A stretch of 64,000 nt of DNA, from positions 94,294,501 through 94,358,500 of the forward strand of contig NC_060213.1 in assembly GCF_021130785.1 (NCBI RefSeq), in the 5' to 3' direction. The notes below the pieces were generated by a model. That model was not told the origin of the DNA and ran no database searches. It worked only from the letters and a program-made list of their open reading frames with translations. The position numbers were made by a program, and so were the translations under genes. Of this stretch, positions 1 to 12,270 are shown one piece after another (the first letter of the stretch is position 1; each line of letters starts with the position of its first letter). Source of the stretch: Homalodisca vitripennis (taxonomy: Eukaryota; Arthropoda; Insecta; Hemiptera; Cicadellidae).

Positions 1-3000
1 GAAACTGAGTTTATAGGTTATGTCATACTATTGACAAATGTTGAGAGTGCTAAGTAAATTATTAGTTTAAATCACTCTGCAATCATTCGTAATTCAGTCG
101 ATTGAGAAGAAACAGCGCGTATTGCTAGTCAAACATTTAAAATAACAAATTATAACCTCTAACCTGTCATAACAGTGCGACCAAACAAACGAACTAAACC
201 GACCAATCACCACGCGCGGAGTTAGAATTTAACTGTGTTTAGCAAGAATTTCATATTCCAATTTTAGTAAATGTTTTATTCAACTTTACCATTTACAATA
301 ACAAATTTTAATTAATTTCAAATTATGTACAATGTTTTAGTAAACAAAATATATTTCTATAGTTAAAATTTGTGCAATTCTTATTTTCATTCAATTCCTT
401 GTTCCTATTGTGCAATTTAATAATATTCATATCAATAAATATTCTACCGAGAAAAAGACGTTGTCACGTAAAATCTTCGCCCGTAAAACCGACTTTACAG
501 GCAACCGTAATTTTTTTTAAATATTTTTAAAAGGTTAACTTGGTTTACGTTGTCAAGTGTAACTACTTTTGAGCCTTAAAACCATCAAACCGAGTTTAGC
601 AGAGGTTAGACCGAAAATTTATAAAATAACGGTCACCATTCCGTTGTACTGAATGGACGGAAAACATAGGATTTGATGCCACTGACGTCGTAGTAATGAA
701 TTCTCGATTTGAAAAGTTTACTTATATGTTTAATTGTGGCAAATAAACATAAAACTATCGCTTATAGATGTTAAAAATAAAATAATGTATAGCCACGTTG
801 CTGCCGAATAGAGTGACAATGATAAATGATAAGGGTATGGGCCTATTGGATCCAATATTCGATGGGAATTTTTTATGTGAACTTAATAATCATATAAACT
901 TTAAAAATGATATACATTCACGTATTTGTCGACTTCTTGGCTCGACGTTGCAGCTGTGGTTGGATAAAGTGAAGATTAGTAGAATTGAAGTTGTACTCAT
1001 AGTAATCAAATACTCATCAAACTCAGAGACTCGAAGTTAAAATCAGAAACTCGAATTTAAAATCGCCTAAAACAAAATCACGACGATATTACCCATTTAA
1101 CGAGACATCTTAAGATTCATGACAACGTGGTCTCGTAAGAAGGTCATCATCGCCCAATTATACATATTAATCTGCCAAATAAGACATCAACCAAGGTAAG
1201 CTATTTTACTTTATATTACATTCAAAATTAGATTTCTCGTATGAAAAGTCTAATTTATAATAAATTTTACTTCCGGACAAGACACCAGAGATGTTACTCC
1301 ACAACAGTAACGGCAGCTACAACATTCACGCAAAAATATTATTACGCGTGCCAATTAGGTTATTAATCCACCAAGAATGTAATTCAATAACAATTTTTTG
1401 TGATGTATATTAACCAGTAATGAGTATCAGGGTTGTGAAAATAATTATTATATAACATTTAACTAAATAACGGTACACCGTACTACAGGTTTATTTTCCT
1501 AAACCTTGCGTAGTGATAGTCATAACAGAAATTATTCATGAACAGGTTGAAGCAATGATTTAAATCTGATGCCAAGAGTTTACAATAAGATATTCTGGTA
1601 TAGACGGAAATTATGGAATTGGCGTAAATTTTCTTGCGCCGTTATGGTTTGTATTTGTTTATTTTATTAACCGGAAAATTGTATTAACCTGAGATGTAAC
1701 AATTCAGACCACACATTCAGTACTGGATTATATTTATGGGACATACACAGTGAACTAGTATCGGACACAGTAACAGTGACAGAGGATATCGTTTGGGAGG
1801 TCACGTGACGTCGTAACTGTTTATGTGTCGGCACTAAGTCGGGTATTTCTTCCCAATACCCACATAAAATAAGAGAGAGAACCCATTTTGTCACTATTCT
1901 ATAACCTCTCTTTTTTAAAGTTTCTGTTGCAAATCTTGCATTAACTATGCACACTTGATGGTATGCTCGAGGTTATGTGGTAGAGTTGACTTTATATTCC
2001 TAACTTCGCCTCTAATAAAGACATTTTTCCTTTCATTTCATTCATGTAGTATAAATTACAATAAAGGACATTTATATAAATTTAAAAAAATTATTTGTAT
2101 AAATATTGTTTAAGAGAAAGATAAAGTTTTGGTTTATTTGTGTTCTGATCATTAGTTACTAATAAAAATACTTAATTCTTTATTTGTACTGAACATAATG
2201 AAATTACTTAATATGCAGGAAATTTTACTATAAGTTTGCTTTTTTATCTTTCATTCTATAAATTGAATTCACGACTAGAATTAAATGAAGATTAATACCG
2301 TAAGGCTTCAAATATTTTATTGTGTACATATCGTGTAATGAACACAAAAAGTATATTCATAAAACTTTTCATCCCATGATTTCCTGTTACATAAGGCCTC
2401 ATTTATGCTACTATGCTTTATTGATCAACAAAATTGTCAATTCTTACTAAAAGTGTTATTAGCTATTAAGATTGGCAAAGTTTTAGTGTTGAGTAAAAGC
2501 GAAAAGAAAAAAATATGTGAATACTTACAAGTAATACGACCTACTGTGATTCAATTTGAACAATTGTATCTATGGGTTAAGAATTTCTTTAATAATAATT
2601 TTACATTTTTTTGTGCAAATCATAGAATTGTATATGAAATATATGTAATGTTATAGTTTATTCATTAGTTTGAGTGGTTTGTCATATAGCAAAAAGCAAT
2701 GATCATAAAAAAATCCAAAAAAACAATTAGTAAACCTATTAAATTACGAATACATTTTCAGTAATACAAGAATTTCAATAAAGGGTTATTTTGCATATTG
2801 ACTTCCACAAATACATTACAAAACCAATACATTGCAATTATTAATATTGAAAGTCATATACCATTAGAGAAAAGTAATATCAGTTCTCATAATTATTATT
2901 AGTTATTTCCTGTCCAGGAATATTATAGTATAATGATACGTGTTACACGCACACAATCTCCATATAACTTATACGTACAAATAATTTTTTTGTATTGTAT

Positions 3001-3282
3001 ACAATAGTCTATCCTGTATTAAAACTTTAACGGTTAAATATTTTCAATAGTGCTTACACTTTAACAGTGTTTTACAAGTTTTTTATAATTCTGTACATAT
3101 GTAAATAGTATTTGAAAGGTTTTGCTTAAGAGATATATATCAAATAAATTCATTATTAAGAATATAATGCGTTTTTTACTAATACTTGATATTTTCATAG
3201 CATGTTATTAAATTATTCTGACGGTAAATATAACTATGTATATTAATATATATATAATTATGTAGATAAATTATTATTTTAC
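1..3282. other. AT-rich noncoding stretch, no gene seen
   Basis: I see no coding region, RNA gene or recognisable transposon here. Open frames are short (under 100 codons), differ between strands and lack domain motifs. The 798-1040 and 1667-1954 frames look like chance openings. Composition is strongly A+T, with poly-A and poly-T runs. Confidence 0.6.
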
Positions 3283-3411
3283 TCTGGAGAGATATATTTT
3301 TGTACTCTGACCTTAAATTTTCCAATGACCTATCCTCGCAAATCAAAATTTTACTTATTTAAAAGTTAATTAATAATACACTATCAATAAATTAAACCTC
3401 ATTAAGAAAGT
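3283..3411 (+). repeat. Outer left arm of a foldback palindrome
   Basis: This segment is the near-exact reverse complement of about 4510-4671. Shared landmarks include CTATCCTCGCAAATCAAAAT here and its complement near 4590-4620. Together with 4351-4671 it once formed one continuous inverted repeat. The left arm is now split by the LINE fragment at 3419-4343. I see no coding potential; a MITE or foldback element is the likely origin. Confidence 0.8.
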
Positions 3412-3418
3412 ATAAATA

Positions 3419-3643
3419 AATCAAAAATCAAATCAAATCACGTTTATTTCCACATAAAAAAATTCAAAATAATTAACATTGAAACTATACAAATGAAAGT
3501 TGAAATTCATATAAAACATAAAAAAGATTCTAGTAATACAATTCAAAATAATTAACATTAAATAATTAACATAATATAAAAAAGACTTATGTCACATAAA
3601 TAAATCAATATAATGAATAAAGAGATGAAATATATACATATAT

Positions 3644-3686
<43 letters not shown>

Positions 3687-3705
3687 ATATATATATTTAT
3701 ACATT

Positions 3706-3752
<47 letters not shown>

Positions 3753-4343
3753 ATACACATACATATCCACATCCATACACTACTTAGTAAAAACAGCATT
3801 ACATTTGCTACATAATTTCTGGATAAATTCAAATAATGGGAAAAGAGCCTACATGGGCCTTAATGGACTGTGCGTAGACTCGAGTTGTTACGATTCGAAT
3901 GTTATCTCGAGCAGAGTGTAGATTAATTTTATAAAATTTGTTAATGAAAGAAGATATATAAAGCAGAATAAACGATGGATATGACCTGGAATTCCGATAA
4001 TCAGCAATATAGTGGAGAAAGTAGACAAAACAAATAAAAATATTGAGTGAACAAAAATTACAAAAAATAGGCTAATTACTTAAGTGAATGGATTTTATTA
4101 TCTATAGTATGAAGGGGAGAGGAGAGGGGACAGTGCCGTCAGTCAGTTGTCAGACAGTCTAGGTCCGTCTGTAGTCAACAGAGATAAGTAACTGGGCCCT
4201 CTCACTGCTTATGAGAATCAAAAACTCCTTGACATGTTTCTTAAAAACCTCAAGAGAAGGAGAGTTGAACAGCTTGAAATTTCTAAAACTATTAAAATAA
4301 TTTCGATATAAAATGTGTGCTAGATAAAAATTGTAAATATATA
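3419..4343 (-). mobile_element. 5'-truncated non-LTR retrotransposon (LINE) fragment
   Basis: On the minus strand the fragment ends in a (GATTT)n-like tail (3419-3445), as many insect LINEs do. It is flanked by ATAAATA at 3412-3418 and 4344-4350, a plausible target-site duplication. Near its upstream end (about 4200-4330) the minus strand reads through a stretch with NYFNSFRNFKLFNSPSLEVF and then a Lys-rich KKHVKEFL motif. This resembles the extreme C terminus of CR1/Jockey-type ORF2 proteins. The middle holds a long (TA)n tract. It interrupts a palindromic element, so it inserted later. The family is inferred; the insertion geometry is seen directly. Confidence 0.6.
3631..3755. repeat. (TA)n-rich microsatellite
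   Basis: Nearly pure TA/TATACA repeats lie inside the LINE fragment's 3' region. They create Ile/Tyr-only spurious open frames on both strands. Confidence 0.95.
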
Positions 4344-4350
4344 ATAAATA

Positions 4351-4671
4351 TTAAACAGTATGTAATTATTCCTTACGCAATGCTAATAAAAATGACATGC
4401 CAGGTTTGTATTGCAGGCCAAAGTATATATATATATATATATATACTTTGGCCTGCTATACAAACCTGGTCTGTCATTTTTATTAGCATTGCGTAAGGGA
4501 ATAATTACATATTATTTATACTTTCTTAAGGAGTTTAATTTATTGCTAGTGTATTTTTAAATTTACTTTTAAGGCTTTAATAAATAAGTAAAATTTTGAT
4601 TTGCGAGGATAGGTCATTGCAAAATTTAAGGACAGAGTACAAAAATATATCTCTTCAGATTTCAAGCTGTA
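4351..4671. repeat. Palindrome with (TA)n centre (inner arm plus full right arm)
   Basis: Left inner arm 4352-4432 and right arm 4434-4520 are almost perfect reverse complements around a TA tract. Both contain the AATGCTAATAAAAATGACA-type sequence and GCAGGCCAAAGTATA. The right arm continues to 4671 and pairs with 3283-3411. The structure could extrude as a cruciform and is typical of foldback or MITE DNA. No protein is encoded. Confidence 0.88.
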
Positions 4672-5025
4672 CTTTTAAAACAATGAAGATGATGTTTCTG
4701 TAGCGTGATTAGTTCGGACACTTCCTACCGGTATAAGAACCTCTCGCCTAAGTACTGTGATTCCCACAGAGTAAGAGTGTAAATGTCAGCATTCGGCATT
4801 CCAACTCCATGGACAGTATTTTAGCTCTCTCGAAAGGAGGATACACGATCAAAGTGTTTTAAAATTAAAATTAACCTTATCACTAGGATATTGTCTATTA
4901 TCCTATGTCTATATATCCTTCCTTGAGATGCTGTGTCCCTATACGGAATACTAGTACCAAAGAACTGACAGAAACAATGAATACATTTGCTGAAACTTTG
5001 CAGTCTTAGGTTTAGCGTTCTAAAT
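4672..5025. other. Unassigned noncoding DNA between repeats
   Basis: Slightly higher G+C than the surroundings. It lies between the palindrome and the RT fragment and could be decayed LINE sequence, but I recognise no motif. Confidence 0.3.
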
Positions 5026-5290
5026 CTACACAGACACCCTCAATCTTACAAGAGCACATTGGGAAACGTGGTTGATATGGTCAGAAAATTTAAATTCAAC
5101 CACGACACCAATAGTCCTCTCTTTATCAGTCCAACCCTCGGCATCGAGCAAAAGCTCAATGTCTCTCTCATCGAGGGTTAGTATCAGATTAAGTGGAACA
5201 AAAAAAAAGTTGTCCATTTGCTGGCGTTGAGTTTTAGTAGACCACCTTTAACTGCTAAATTGGATATGTTTTGAGGTGAGAATTTACTGA
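5026..5290 (-). pseudogene. LINE reverse-transcriptase fragment (C-terminal RT region)
   Basis: Minus-strand translation gives GGLLKLNASK, then PLNLILTLDERDIELLLDAE, then a GVVVEFKFSDHINHV stretch and CALVRLR. This order (hydrophobic 'LKLN..K', 'ldg.dIel', 'lGV.id..l.f.dHi..v', 'al..Lr') is the signature of the region just after the catalytic palm in CR1/Jockey-class non-LTR reverse transcriptases. The catalytic FADD-type motif is not present, the frame is short and no full ORF2 exists, so this is a dead fragment. It has the same strand as the LINE 3' fragment at 3419-4343 and may be of the same family, but the palindrome separates them. Assignment is by pattern, not by search. Confidence 0.6.
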
Positions 5291-5368
5291 AAGAGAATTG
5301 ACAGTGCATCTAAAAGTCGCATATCGTCATAAATAGTGTTCAATGACACTAAAGCAAATAAACCGGTT

Positions 5369-6043
5369 TGTCCACAAAGAGTTTTAAATGTTTATTTTTA
5401 TAGTACTTTCTCTTTTATGCACCGAACATTCTCAAACCCTACACATCTCATTAAATTCGTCTTAAAAATATGCCGCATAGATTTAAACTCTCTAGCAATT
5501 GTTTTAAAATATGGTAGAATTTTGAAAACTATACTTTTTTACTTTGAACACCATTTTCGAGTTCAACTCCCCTTAGTGATTTAGGTTTACCTGAAGATCT
5601 GAGCATTCATGCGCATACTGGTACTTCTCATTTTATCTTCTAGAGTACTTTCTACGACACTTCCAGTTTCTAACAACAGATTTTTTCACTTAGTAATTGT
5701 TGGTTTACTAGTTAGTTCAACTAATAGGTAGGCAATCTGAAATTGTTTAATTGGTTCTGTAATGTTGCCAAAAGCAAAAGCCTACGAACAATAATTCTTT
5801 TTTTTATTAACATTAAAAGCCATTTCTCGAACTTCAATATCAGTAAAACTATAATGGATGAGGTTAGCTAATAATAAAATGTTCAATATGTCACCATTCT
5901 ATAATTACAATTTTTAGAGAGCTTTAGTTTTTACAGAATATTTTTAAAACCTGCTTTATTAATTGCGTAGGGTTTGAAAATGTTCGGTGCATAAATGGGC
6001 GATTAATATAAAATTAAACGTTTAAACCTATTTGTGGGACACT
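5369..6043. repeat. Foldback element with ~75-bp imperfect terminal inverted repeats
   Basis: Left arm 5369-5443 and right arm 5965-6043 are reverse complements with gaps. The best shared core is TTATGCACCGAACATT followed by CTCAAACCCTAC on the left, and its complement on the right. The roughly 520-bp interior has no open frame of note. This is probably a non-autonomous DNA element. Confidence 0.7.
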
Positions 6044-8040
6044 CTGAACTTCTGTTGAAGTGAACCAGGTCCCGAGTGAGGTCCGTCCTGCTAACATAAC
6101 TTTGTTTCCAAAAATGTTACATCATAATTTATGCTAATGATTTCAAGTTGTGAATTATAATAATTAAATAATATGTTAAGCTAATACCACGCCGAAATAA
6201 TACACTGTAAAAATATTTTGGAATTTTAAAAAAATTTTTTAGCAGCGTAAAGCAGGTCTACCATCATATAAATGGCTTCCCGCTTAGATGGATTTTTATT
6301 ACAGATAGTTTAACATCTACATATTTAATAAGTTAATCTTTAAGTCTAATATCTTACCTCCATTATAACACTCGAAACTGTACCTCTGATGCGAGTCCCA
6401 ATATGTATTACGTTCCGAAGCTCCTTTCATAACAATTTTGGAGCAGTATCGATGATGGATTTGAAATGTGTCGGAGAGCTGATGGTGGGTATAGAAACAT
6501 AAGCGGTGTCGGTCATCGGTTGAATTGCCTCTGATGTTAAGGAAATCTTCTGATGTTAAGGAAATCTCAGCAGCAATCTCCACCTGGTCAGATGAGCTCT
6601 TAGTCTAACTATATCATTCTCGTGAAGTTCCTCGAGCTCACATCACACCACCGACGATTGAGATCTATACATAACTTAACAAACTCGTGATAACATACAC
6701 AACGCAAGTAAAGGATTTCAGACATTTCTTGTAGTCATATGTTACAAAATACATAACCCTACGTTTCTAGGTTTAATTTATTAATAGTATAATTAGTATA
6801 TAATGTTATTGTATTAATTTAATTAATATTAATTTATAACAACTTCAAGTTCAGACAATAGAAAATAAACGGATGTGTTGCCACTTCACATATGTCAAGA
6901 TATCGAACTCAAGACTTACCCGCACCAGCGATAGTGACACAAACTACTTAACTTTACTGATACTTATAATTATTAGTACTTTACTTTGATCTGAGTTATT
7001 TCATTATATTTTTTTTACCGGTCTACTACCATACACAAAAATTAAATGACAAAATATTATTAAGAATTACTTCAAATTAAATATTTAAAATAATAGGTTA
7101 ACCGTACAGGAAAATAGCATAATATAAATTAAAAAAAAACCTAAAATAATAGCATCTTAAAGTGCTATTTTATCACTAAAAATAAATTTTTATATTGCTT
7201 TTAATCTGAATAAATAATATTCGATTTTTACCGTTTAAATATCAGAATGCATCATTACATCTATGAAGAAGTTTTATTATTGTGATGGAATGAATTTTAT
7301 AAAAACAAGAAAAACTGGAAACGCAGAATTGTCAACTCTTGCTTACAAAAACCACAATTACTGCCGCCTCTCTCCCTGACCCAGCTGATCAAATTGCCCT
7401 CGTTAAAGATAATTGGCTTGTAACAGTTTCTTTGCGCTGCTTTTATCCAAGGTGGTCCAACAAGCCGTTATGGAGATGTCTAATTATCATAAAAGATAAT
7501 TTTGGACTTAAAAACTATAACTTTATTACATTTAATAATATAAATTTGTGTTACTATACTATTCGAACCAAATTGAAATTTATGGTTAAAAAAATAAAAT
7601 TGTTGTGTATGAATAAAGAAATTACTGTTCAAATGATGTCAGACTCAAAAAATCACATACAATTAATAATACATGTTTATAATTCTGTAAAATATATTTA
7701 CAATATAAATTTTACAAATTCAATACACTATACAATTATATTATATTTTTTATGATTAGGCTATCAACTAATAGGATTTTAAACTAAAATAATTTGTAGG
7801 AAAAAGAAATGTGGTTTTAATATATAATTATGTCTCTGTAAGAAATTAGGAAAAATAATATAGAAGTTAATTTAGGTGAAAGCCAGGAGATTAATTTGTG
7901 TTTTAAAACCAATAGGACAATAAGTCGTACATAGTATTTTTAGGTTATGCAGAAAAATAGAACAGTTAAATTTTGGGTAAACTAAAGTATAAAGAAAAGC
8001 ATTTGTCCAGAAAAAGCAAGAGAAACTTTGTTGGCCGACA
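6044..8040. other. AT-rich noncoding DNA, no gene seen
   Basis: Contains a 138-codon plus-strand opening at 7339-7755, rich in Ile, Asn, Tyr and Lys with no domain pattern; I treat it as chance. An ATG-rich minus frame near 6317-6583 is equally unconvincing. Nothing else stands out. Confidence 0.5.
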
Positions 8041-8130
8041 CAATAGTGCGTTTCATATATCAGAGTTCATTGTTACGAAATGCCAGTGGCCGGTGTAACA
8101 TTTCATTGTTTGCTGCACATTTCCATGAAA
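8041..8130. repeat. Conserved stem-loop module, copy A
   Basis: Homologous to 17683-17775 and 34245-34340. Shared text includes TTGTTACGAAATG and CATTTCATTGTTTGCTG around an imperfect inverted repeat (8077-8085 with 8096-8104). In this copy the stem carries substitutions. It lies in otherwise diverged DNA, so this short island has been retained longer than its flanks. The function is unknown; a regulatory site or an exon remnant are both possible. Confidence 0.6.
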
Positions 8131-9652
8131 ACTCTTCTCATGACTATTCACGTTTTTATCACTTTACTTGGGCTTGGTAATGAAACAAGTTTTCATGAAT
8201 ATAATCGCTTAAAAATTTTTACTTACTCGTCATTACAAATTTTAATTAATATAATTTGAATAACGTATGATTATAAAACGTCTTAAGTAGTAATTGCAAT
8301 AGTAAAACATGTAACCGAGTTTAGGTTCGACTCAAAGATTTTTCTTATTCCGCCAATATTTATAGTGGGATTTTAATTTTGAGCAATTCTTGTTCGTTTA
8401 TTCATCGTAGCCCATAAAACATTCCGTGAAGACACTGTTTTGGCCCTAGTATTTTCACAGTGAGAATTGTAGTTAGGGGAATTTCTATTACAAATGATCC
8501 TATATTTAGGAAGACTTTAGCCATCAATGCGCACAGGTGAGAGTGGGCTTTACTTGTGTAAAATACCAATTTTATTCATAGATTCATAAAACAGTCCTAA
8601 ACACATACCAAAGCATAAACGCCTAGTGATACATAATTAGAGATGCATATACGAAATACTATGCAAAGCTTTTCATGGCCACTGATCGCAGGATTTACCT
8701 ATAGTTTAATTTTAATTTATTCTAGCACCCGTGCTTAGGCTGAAAAATTTGAACATATCGAAACAAAACTATGATTATAGCTTGATATACTCAAGAGATT
8801 ATAAAAGTAGGAAAATAATCTGTTAAGTTGCTTCTTTTGAGCATTATATATTAAATATTTCCATGTTGCAAATAATTATAAAGAATTGATCTGATCTACA
8901 TAATTTAAGTTTTCATGAGCAGAGGCTGCAATTAATTGTGAAAGCCAACAGCAGTCTTTGAGGCAGTTCAAGGCGAGGTGGCATGAGCACTGCACTTGTC
9001 AGTGAACACTATCAGACATGCAAAAATTATGTTTAGCTAGTGACACGATATTTATTCGTTAATAAATAGTTTTAATTGAATACGCTTAAGGCATTCAATG
9101 TAAAGAATTATTGTTGTGTGCCTTTAATCATTCAAAACCAAATTGGTGTGTTGTTATGAAAGGGAATTTTGGAATAAGTTAAGTAAAATGGATAATATGT
9201 ATTAAAATTAATCCAATAAATATTAGTTAAAATGTAATAAATTAGATTAAATGATATTGTTCCAAGAAAACTGTATTATTAAATTATAAAAAAGTCTTAA
9301 ATTAATAATAAATCTAGGTCTAACATTATTTTCTTAAAAAATTATACAGTTATTTAAATTATTCGTGTTAGTCAATAGCCATAATTATACTAAGTGGCAT
9401 TGTGAAATCTAGCATACAAATGAGAGGAAAGAGTAAAAAATTGTAACACATAAATCGGCGATTCTTAAAGCAATAAACATTTATTTCAAAGTTCCACTTT
9501 ATAAATTAATTTTCGCAAACAAACCATTATAATATTCTAAGTAGGAATTATTTTTACACCAACAGTAATAAGAACTTTTAAATTTATTTGAAGTTGTATT
9601 TAAATTAATGATGCAAATACTTTCCAATTTCACAATTATATTTTTTTTTTAA
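8131..9652. other. Noncoding DNA, no gene seen
   Basis: No supported coding frame or transposon signature. The short GGTTCGACTC stretch near 8331 resembles a tRNA B box but has no matching A box at proper spacing. Confidence 0.5.
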
Positions 9653-9912
9653 TTTTTCGGATACTGTTGATTAAACCTAATATATCAATAATGCGTAGTA
9701 CATAACTACAATGTTTACAAATAAAGTAAAACAGAACCTTGTAGGATAGCTGTATATACTCGTGAACAAATACTGTTATAAAATTTTTTCGGATACTGTT
9801 GATTAAACCTAATATATAAATAATGTGTAGTGCATAACTACAATGTTTACAAATAAAGTAAAACAGAACCTTGTAGGAAAGCTGTATATACTCGTGAACA
9901 GATATCTTAAAA
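9653..9912. repeat. Two-unit tandem repeat, period 132 bp
   Basis: Units 9653-9784 and 9785-9912 both begin TTTTTCGGATACTGTTGATT and differ at only a handful of positions. Block B near 24485-24560 has a single counterpart, so the duplication happened in block A after A and B separated. The minus-strand open frame that spans both units simply translates the repeat twice. Confidence 0.92.
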
Positions 9913-10869
9913 TACACGACTTATGTGGATAGCGAGAGACACTTTGTAAGACTAACAGTGCCAACGTGTGTTGGGACTAAACGGTTTTACAACCCCTACT
10001 GGTATATTTATTTTATTCCTCCTCCAAAACTCTTGGCACAAGCAATATTTTAAACTGTAATAACTTAGGGTGTGCTTATGTTTTATACCATATGATAAAA
10101 CTAGTTGTACATAAAATTATGATTATTTAATGAATACTCCTTTACATTATTTCTCTGTGAATATAAACAGTTTAAATAAAATTATGTTACAAGTAATGTC
10201 ACTTGTAATGAAATAGACATAACCTAAAACCACAAATTTTTTTAGAATATTAACATTGGATTATTAAACTGAATATTTAGTTTGTAATAGTCATATCTTT
10301 ACATTATATGCGAGTATTAAGGCCTCGGTAAGTAATATAATATTCCAAATAGGAATAAGATTGAAAAAAATATGTATGATTATCCTATGGCTGGTTTACT
10401 CTAGATAATTGAATAATTTAGAAATAATTTAAACGTTTTTGGATTTTAGGTATTGTTAGTTTATTGGTAAAAAATTTAACATTTATCGTAAATATATGTT
10501 GTTTTGTATCTTAAGGAAAGTGCTTATATTAGTTACGAGAAAATATTAGGTTTTGTTCGTTTACTTTGTAAATTGATTCCCAGCTACTGGACTATAATTT
10601 TTCTGTCAATAACAATACATATAATATTTTTACTGTTAACAGTAAACCCCCTTTTGGAAGTTCTCCACAAAAATCTGTTACTATAATATTCCTTTTTAGA
10701 GGAGATCCAGAATTGTCTGCTGTATAAAAATTATGAAATATCGTATACTGATGACGTATAATAAATATACGTTTGTATATATAAACATTTTGCCTTTAGC
10801 AGCTATAAAGTGCATAAATACAAAAAAGGCTGCGATTAAATTCTCTGCTTGTTTGTTATATTGTAGTCG

Positions 10870-11058
10870 TCTAGGCTACAGTGAAACACCATGGTGTGGT
10901 GCAACTGAAGGATGGGAACTTAGCACTAACGAAGACAACCTCTACACGAGTGGAGGCAACCTTGGATGGATTGACCGGTCTCGGTGAGACTCACGAACTT
11001 ACTGCGGACCATAACAAACACTGTAGCAACCATGGGCTGTCGCCGGGCTCTCTGCACG
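10870..11058 (+). pseudogene. Exon-like conserved island (possible Cu/Zn-SOD-like exon relic), copy A
   Basis: This is the best conserved and most G+C-rich island of block A. It is preceded by a pyrimidine-rich tract ending in TATTGTAG, a candidate splice acceptor, and ends at CTGCACG|GTGACG, a candidate donor that block B shares. In the open frame it reads GVVQLKDGNLALTKTTSTRV followed by ATLDGLTGLGETHEL, then a His-rich HNKHCSNHG and SLHG. 'GxxxL..... TRVxATLDGLTG' followed by His and Cys residues is faintly reminiscent of the N-terminal half of Cu/Zn superoxide-dismutase-like domains. The metal-binding HGFHVH motif is absent, so that identity is only a guess. The copy at 25815-26010 preserves the TRVKATLDGLIGL core, arguing that this frame was once translated. 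Confidence 0.3.
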
Positions 11059-12111
11059 GTGACGTCATCATTCGTATATCAGTTTTATTCACAACTAAAC
11101 GGATCAATCACATGCTGACAATACAACGCTTGAGATGATTCCACACTTAATTCAAGAGCTGCAAAACATATTTCTGTACATCGATAATATTCGTTTCATT
11201 AAAAATTCGCTTCCTAAGTATGTCTGGTTTTGCAACGATTCCGGGCTTACGTTATAATTTTTACAAGTAAATTACACTACCAGCTTTTTCCTTCTATGGT
11301 TGGTCAGATGAACAGAATAGTCAGATAGACAGGACTAGGGTGTTGCCCCTTCTCACACCCCTCTTATTCACCCCTGAGACCTATGCAAGAATATTTGCTT
11401 ACGCTCATTAGTTTCTCTAAATGATTTCTTCCCTTTCTTCTGAGATAAATATCTTATATTATACGAGTTTAAATTGTAATGTGTACAATGCAAAGGTTAG
11501 TTGCATGAACCTGAAAAAACTGTATTAATCTATTAAACATATAAAGCGAGAAATCTAGGAGCATACTTTCAAAAACTAAAAAAAAGAAACCTAAACAATC
11601 AAACTCTTTTATAACCTGTTCATGACAAGAGGGAATGCTTGTGCAGTTCTATTTCCGCTCTATCTCGTCGAAAGAATCAGAGCGAATTTTCAAGAAAACT
11701 CTGTTTTCAGTGATAAGGTTGATTTAACTTTTGTTGTAGTACAAGAAACCGATTTCAAATAGTATGTGGTTTTACGTTTTCTTTGTAACTATTAGTCAAT
11801 GAATTTATTTATTCCTTCACTGCATACAAAATTATTCACATAGTAGCAGTATGTCTATTGGATTTAACATATTTTTGTCTACAATTAAAATATTTTTGCT
11901 CCAAAATTTACAATAACTTTTGAGTAAATAAAACCATTTAGACAACAATGAATTTACTTTATAGACGTGTAATTAGGATACATATCAGTTTTGTTGTCTT
12001 TTACAAAATTATAAACAAACAAATTTGCATATTAATTAATTAATAATACCAAAGATAACACACATGCGTGTGGAACTTTTCTATGTTTTAAATTAATATA
12101 TTGTCGAACCC

Positions 12112-12219
12112 ATGCCTAACCTCGGAAACGCTTGTAAGCTTCGCGTTCGCCTCACAAAGATCGACATCTGGCTTTGGAAGCAATTCTTATTGGAACGGTG
12201 TTTACAATTTCTGGTTCAG
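12112..12219 (+). other. Weak candidate coding exon with splice-donor-like end
   Basis: ATG at 12112 opens a frame with balanced amino-acid use (begins MPNLGNACKLRVRLTK) that runs to CTGGTTCAG|GTAAAT, a good donor site at 12219/12220. The homologous segment of block B (about 26993-27080) carries an in-frame stop and indels, so conservation does not support coding. It could equally be noncoding DNA inside the old duplication. Confidence 0.15.
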
Positions 12220-12270
12220 GTAAATAAGTTGTTGAGTTCTACATCAGACTATAACTCTTTAATTATCTCA

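Larger units (their letters stand above)
9785..12270. repeat. Ancient duplicated block A (counterpart of 24440-27131)
   Basis: A chain of colinear matches links this block with 24440-27131. ACACTTTGTAAGACTAACA occurs near 9940 and 24588. TAATAACTTAGGGT occurs near 10058 and 24708. GCTACTGGACTATAA occurs near 10583 and 25266. A conserved island lies at 10870-11058 and 25815-26010, and AGTTCTACATCAGA near 12234 and 27078. Identity between islands is low, so the event is old. No intact coding sequence is retained. Confidence 0.8.

Noticed and set aside
3605..3921. Open frames of Ile/Tyr repeats on both strands
   Set aside because: They translate a (TA)n-rich microsatellite and have no coding signal.
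7339..7755. 138-codon plus-strand frame, longest uninterrupted one outside transposons
   Set aside because: Starts at a non-ATG codon, is dominated by Ile/Asn/Tyr/Lys in its second half and matches no family I recognise.
8318..8345. GGTTCGACTC, resembling a tRNA B box
   Set aside because: No A box or acceptor stem at suitable distance; single short match in AT-rich DNA.
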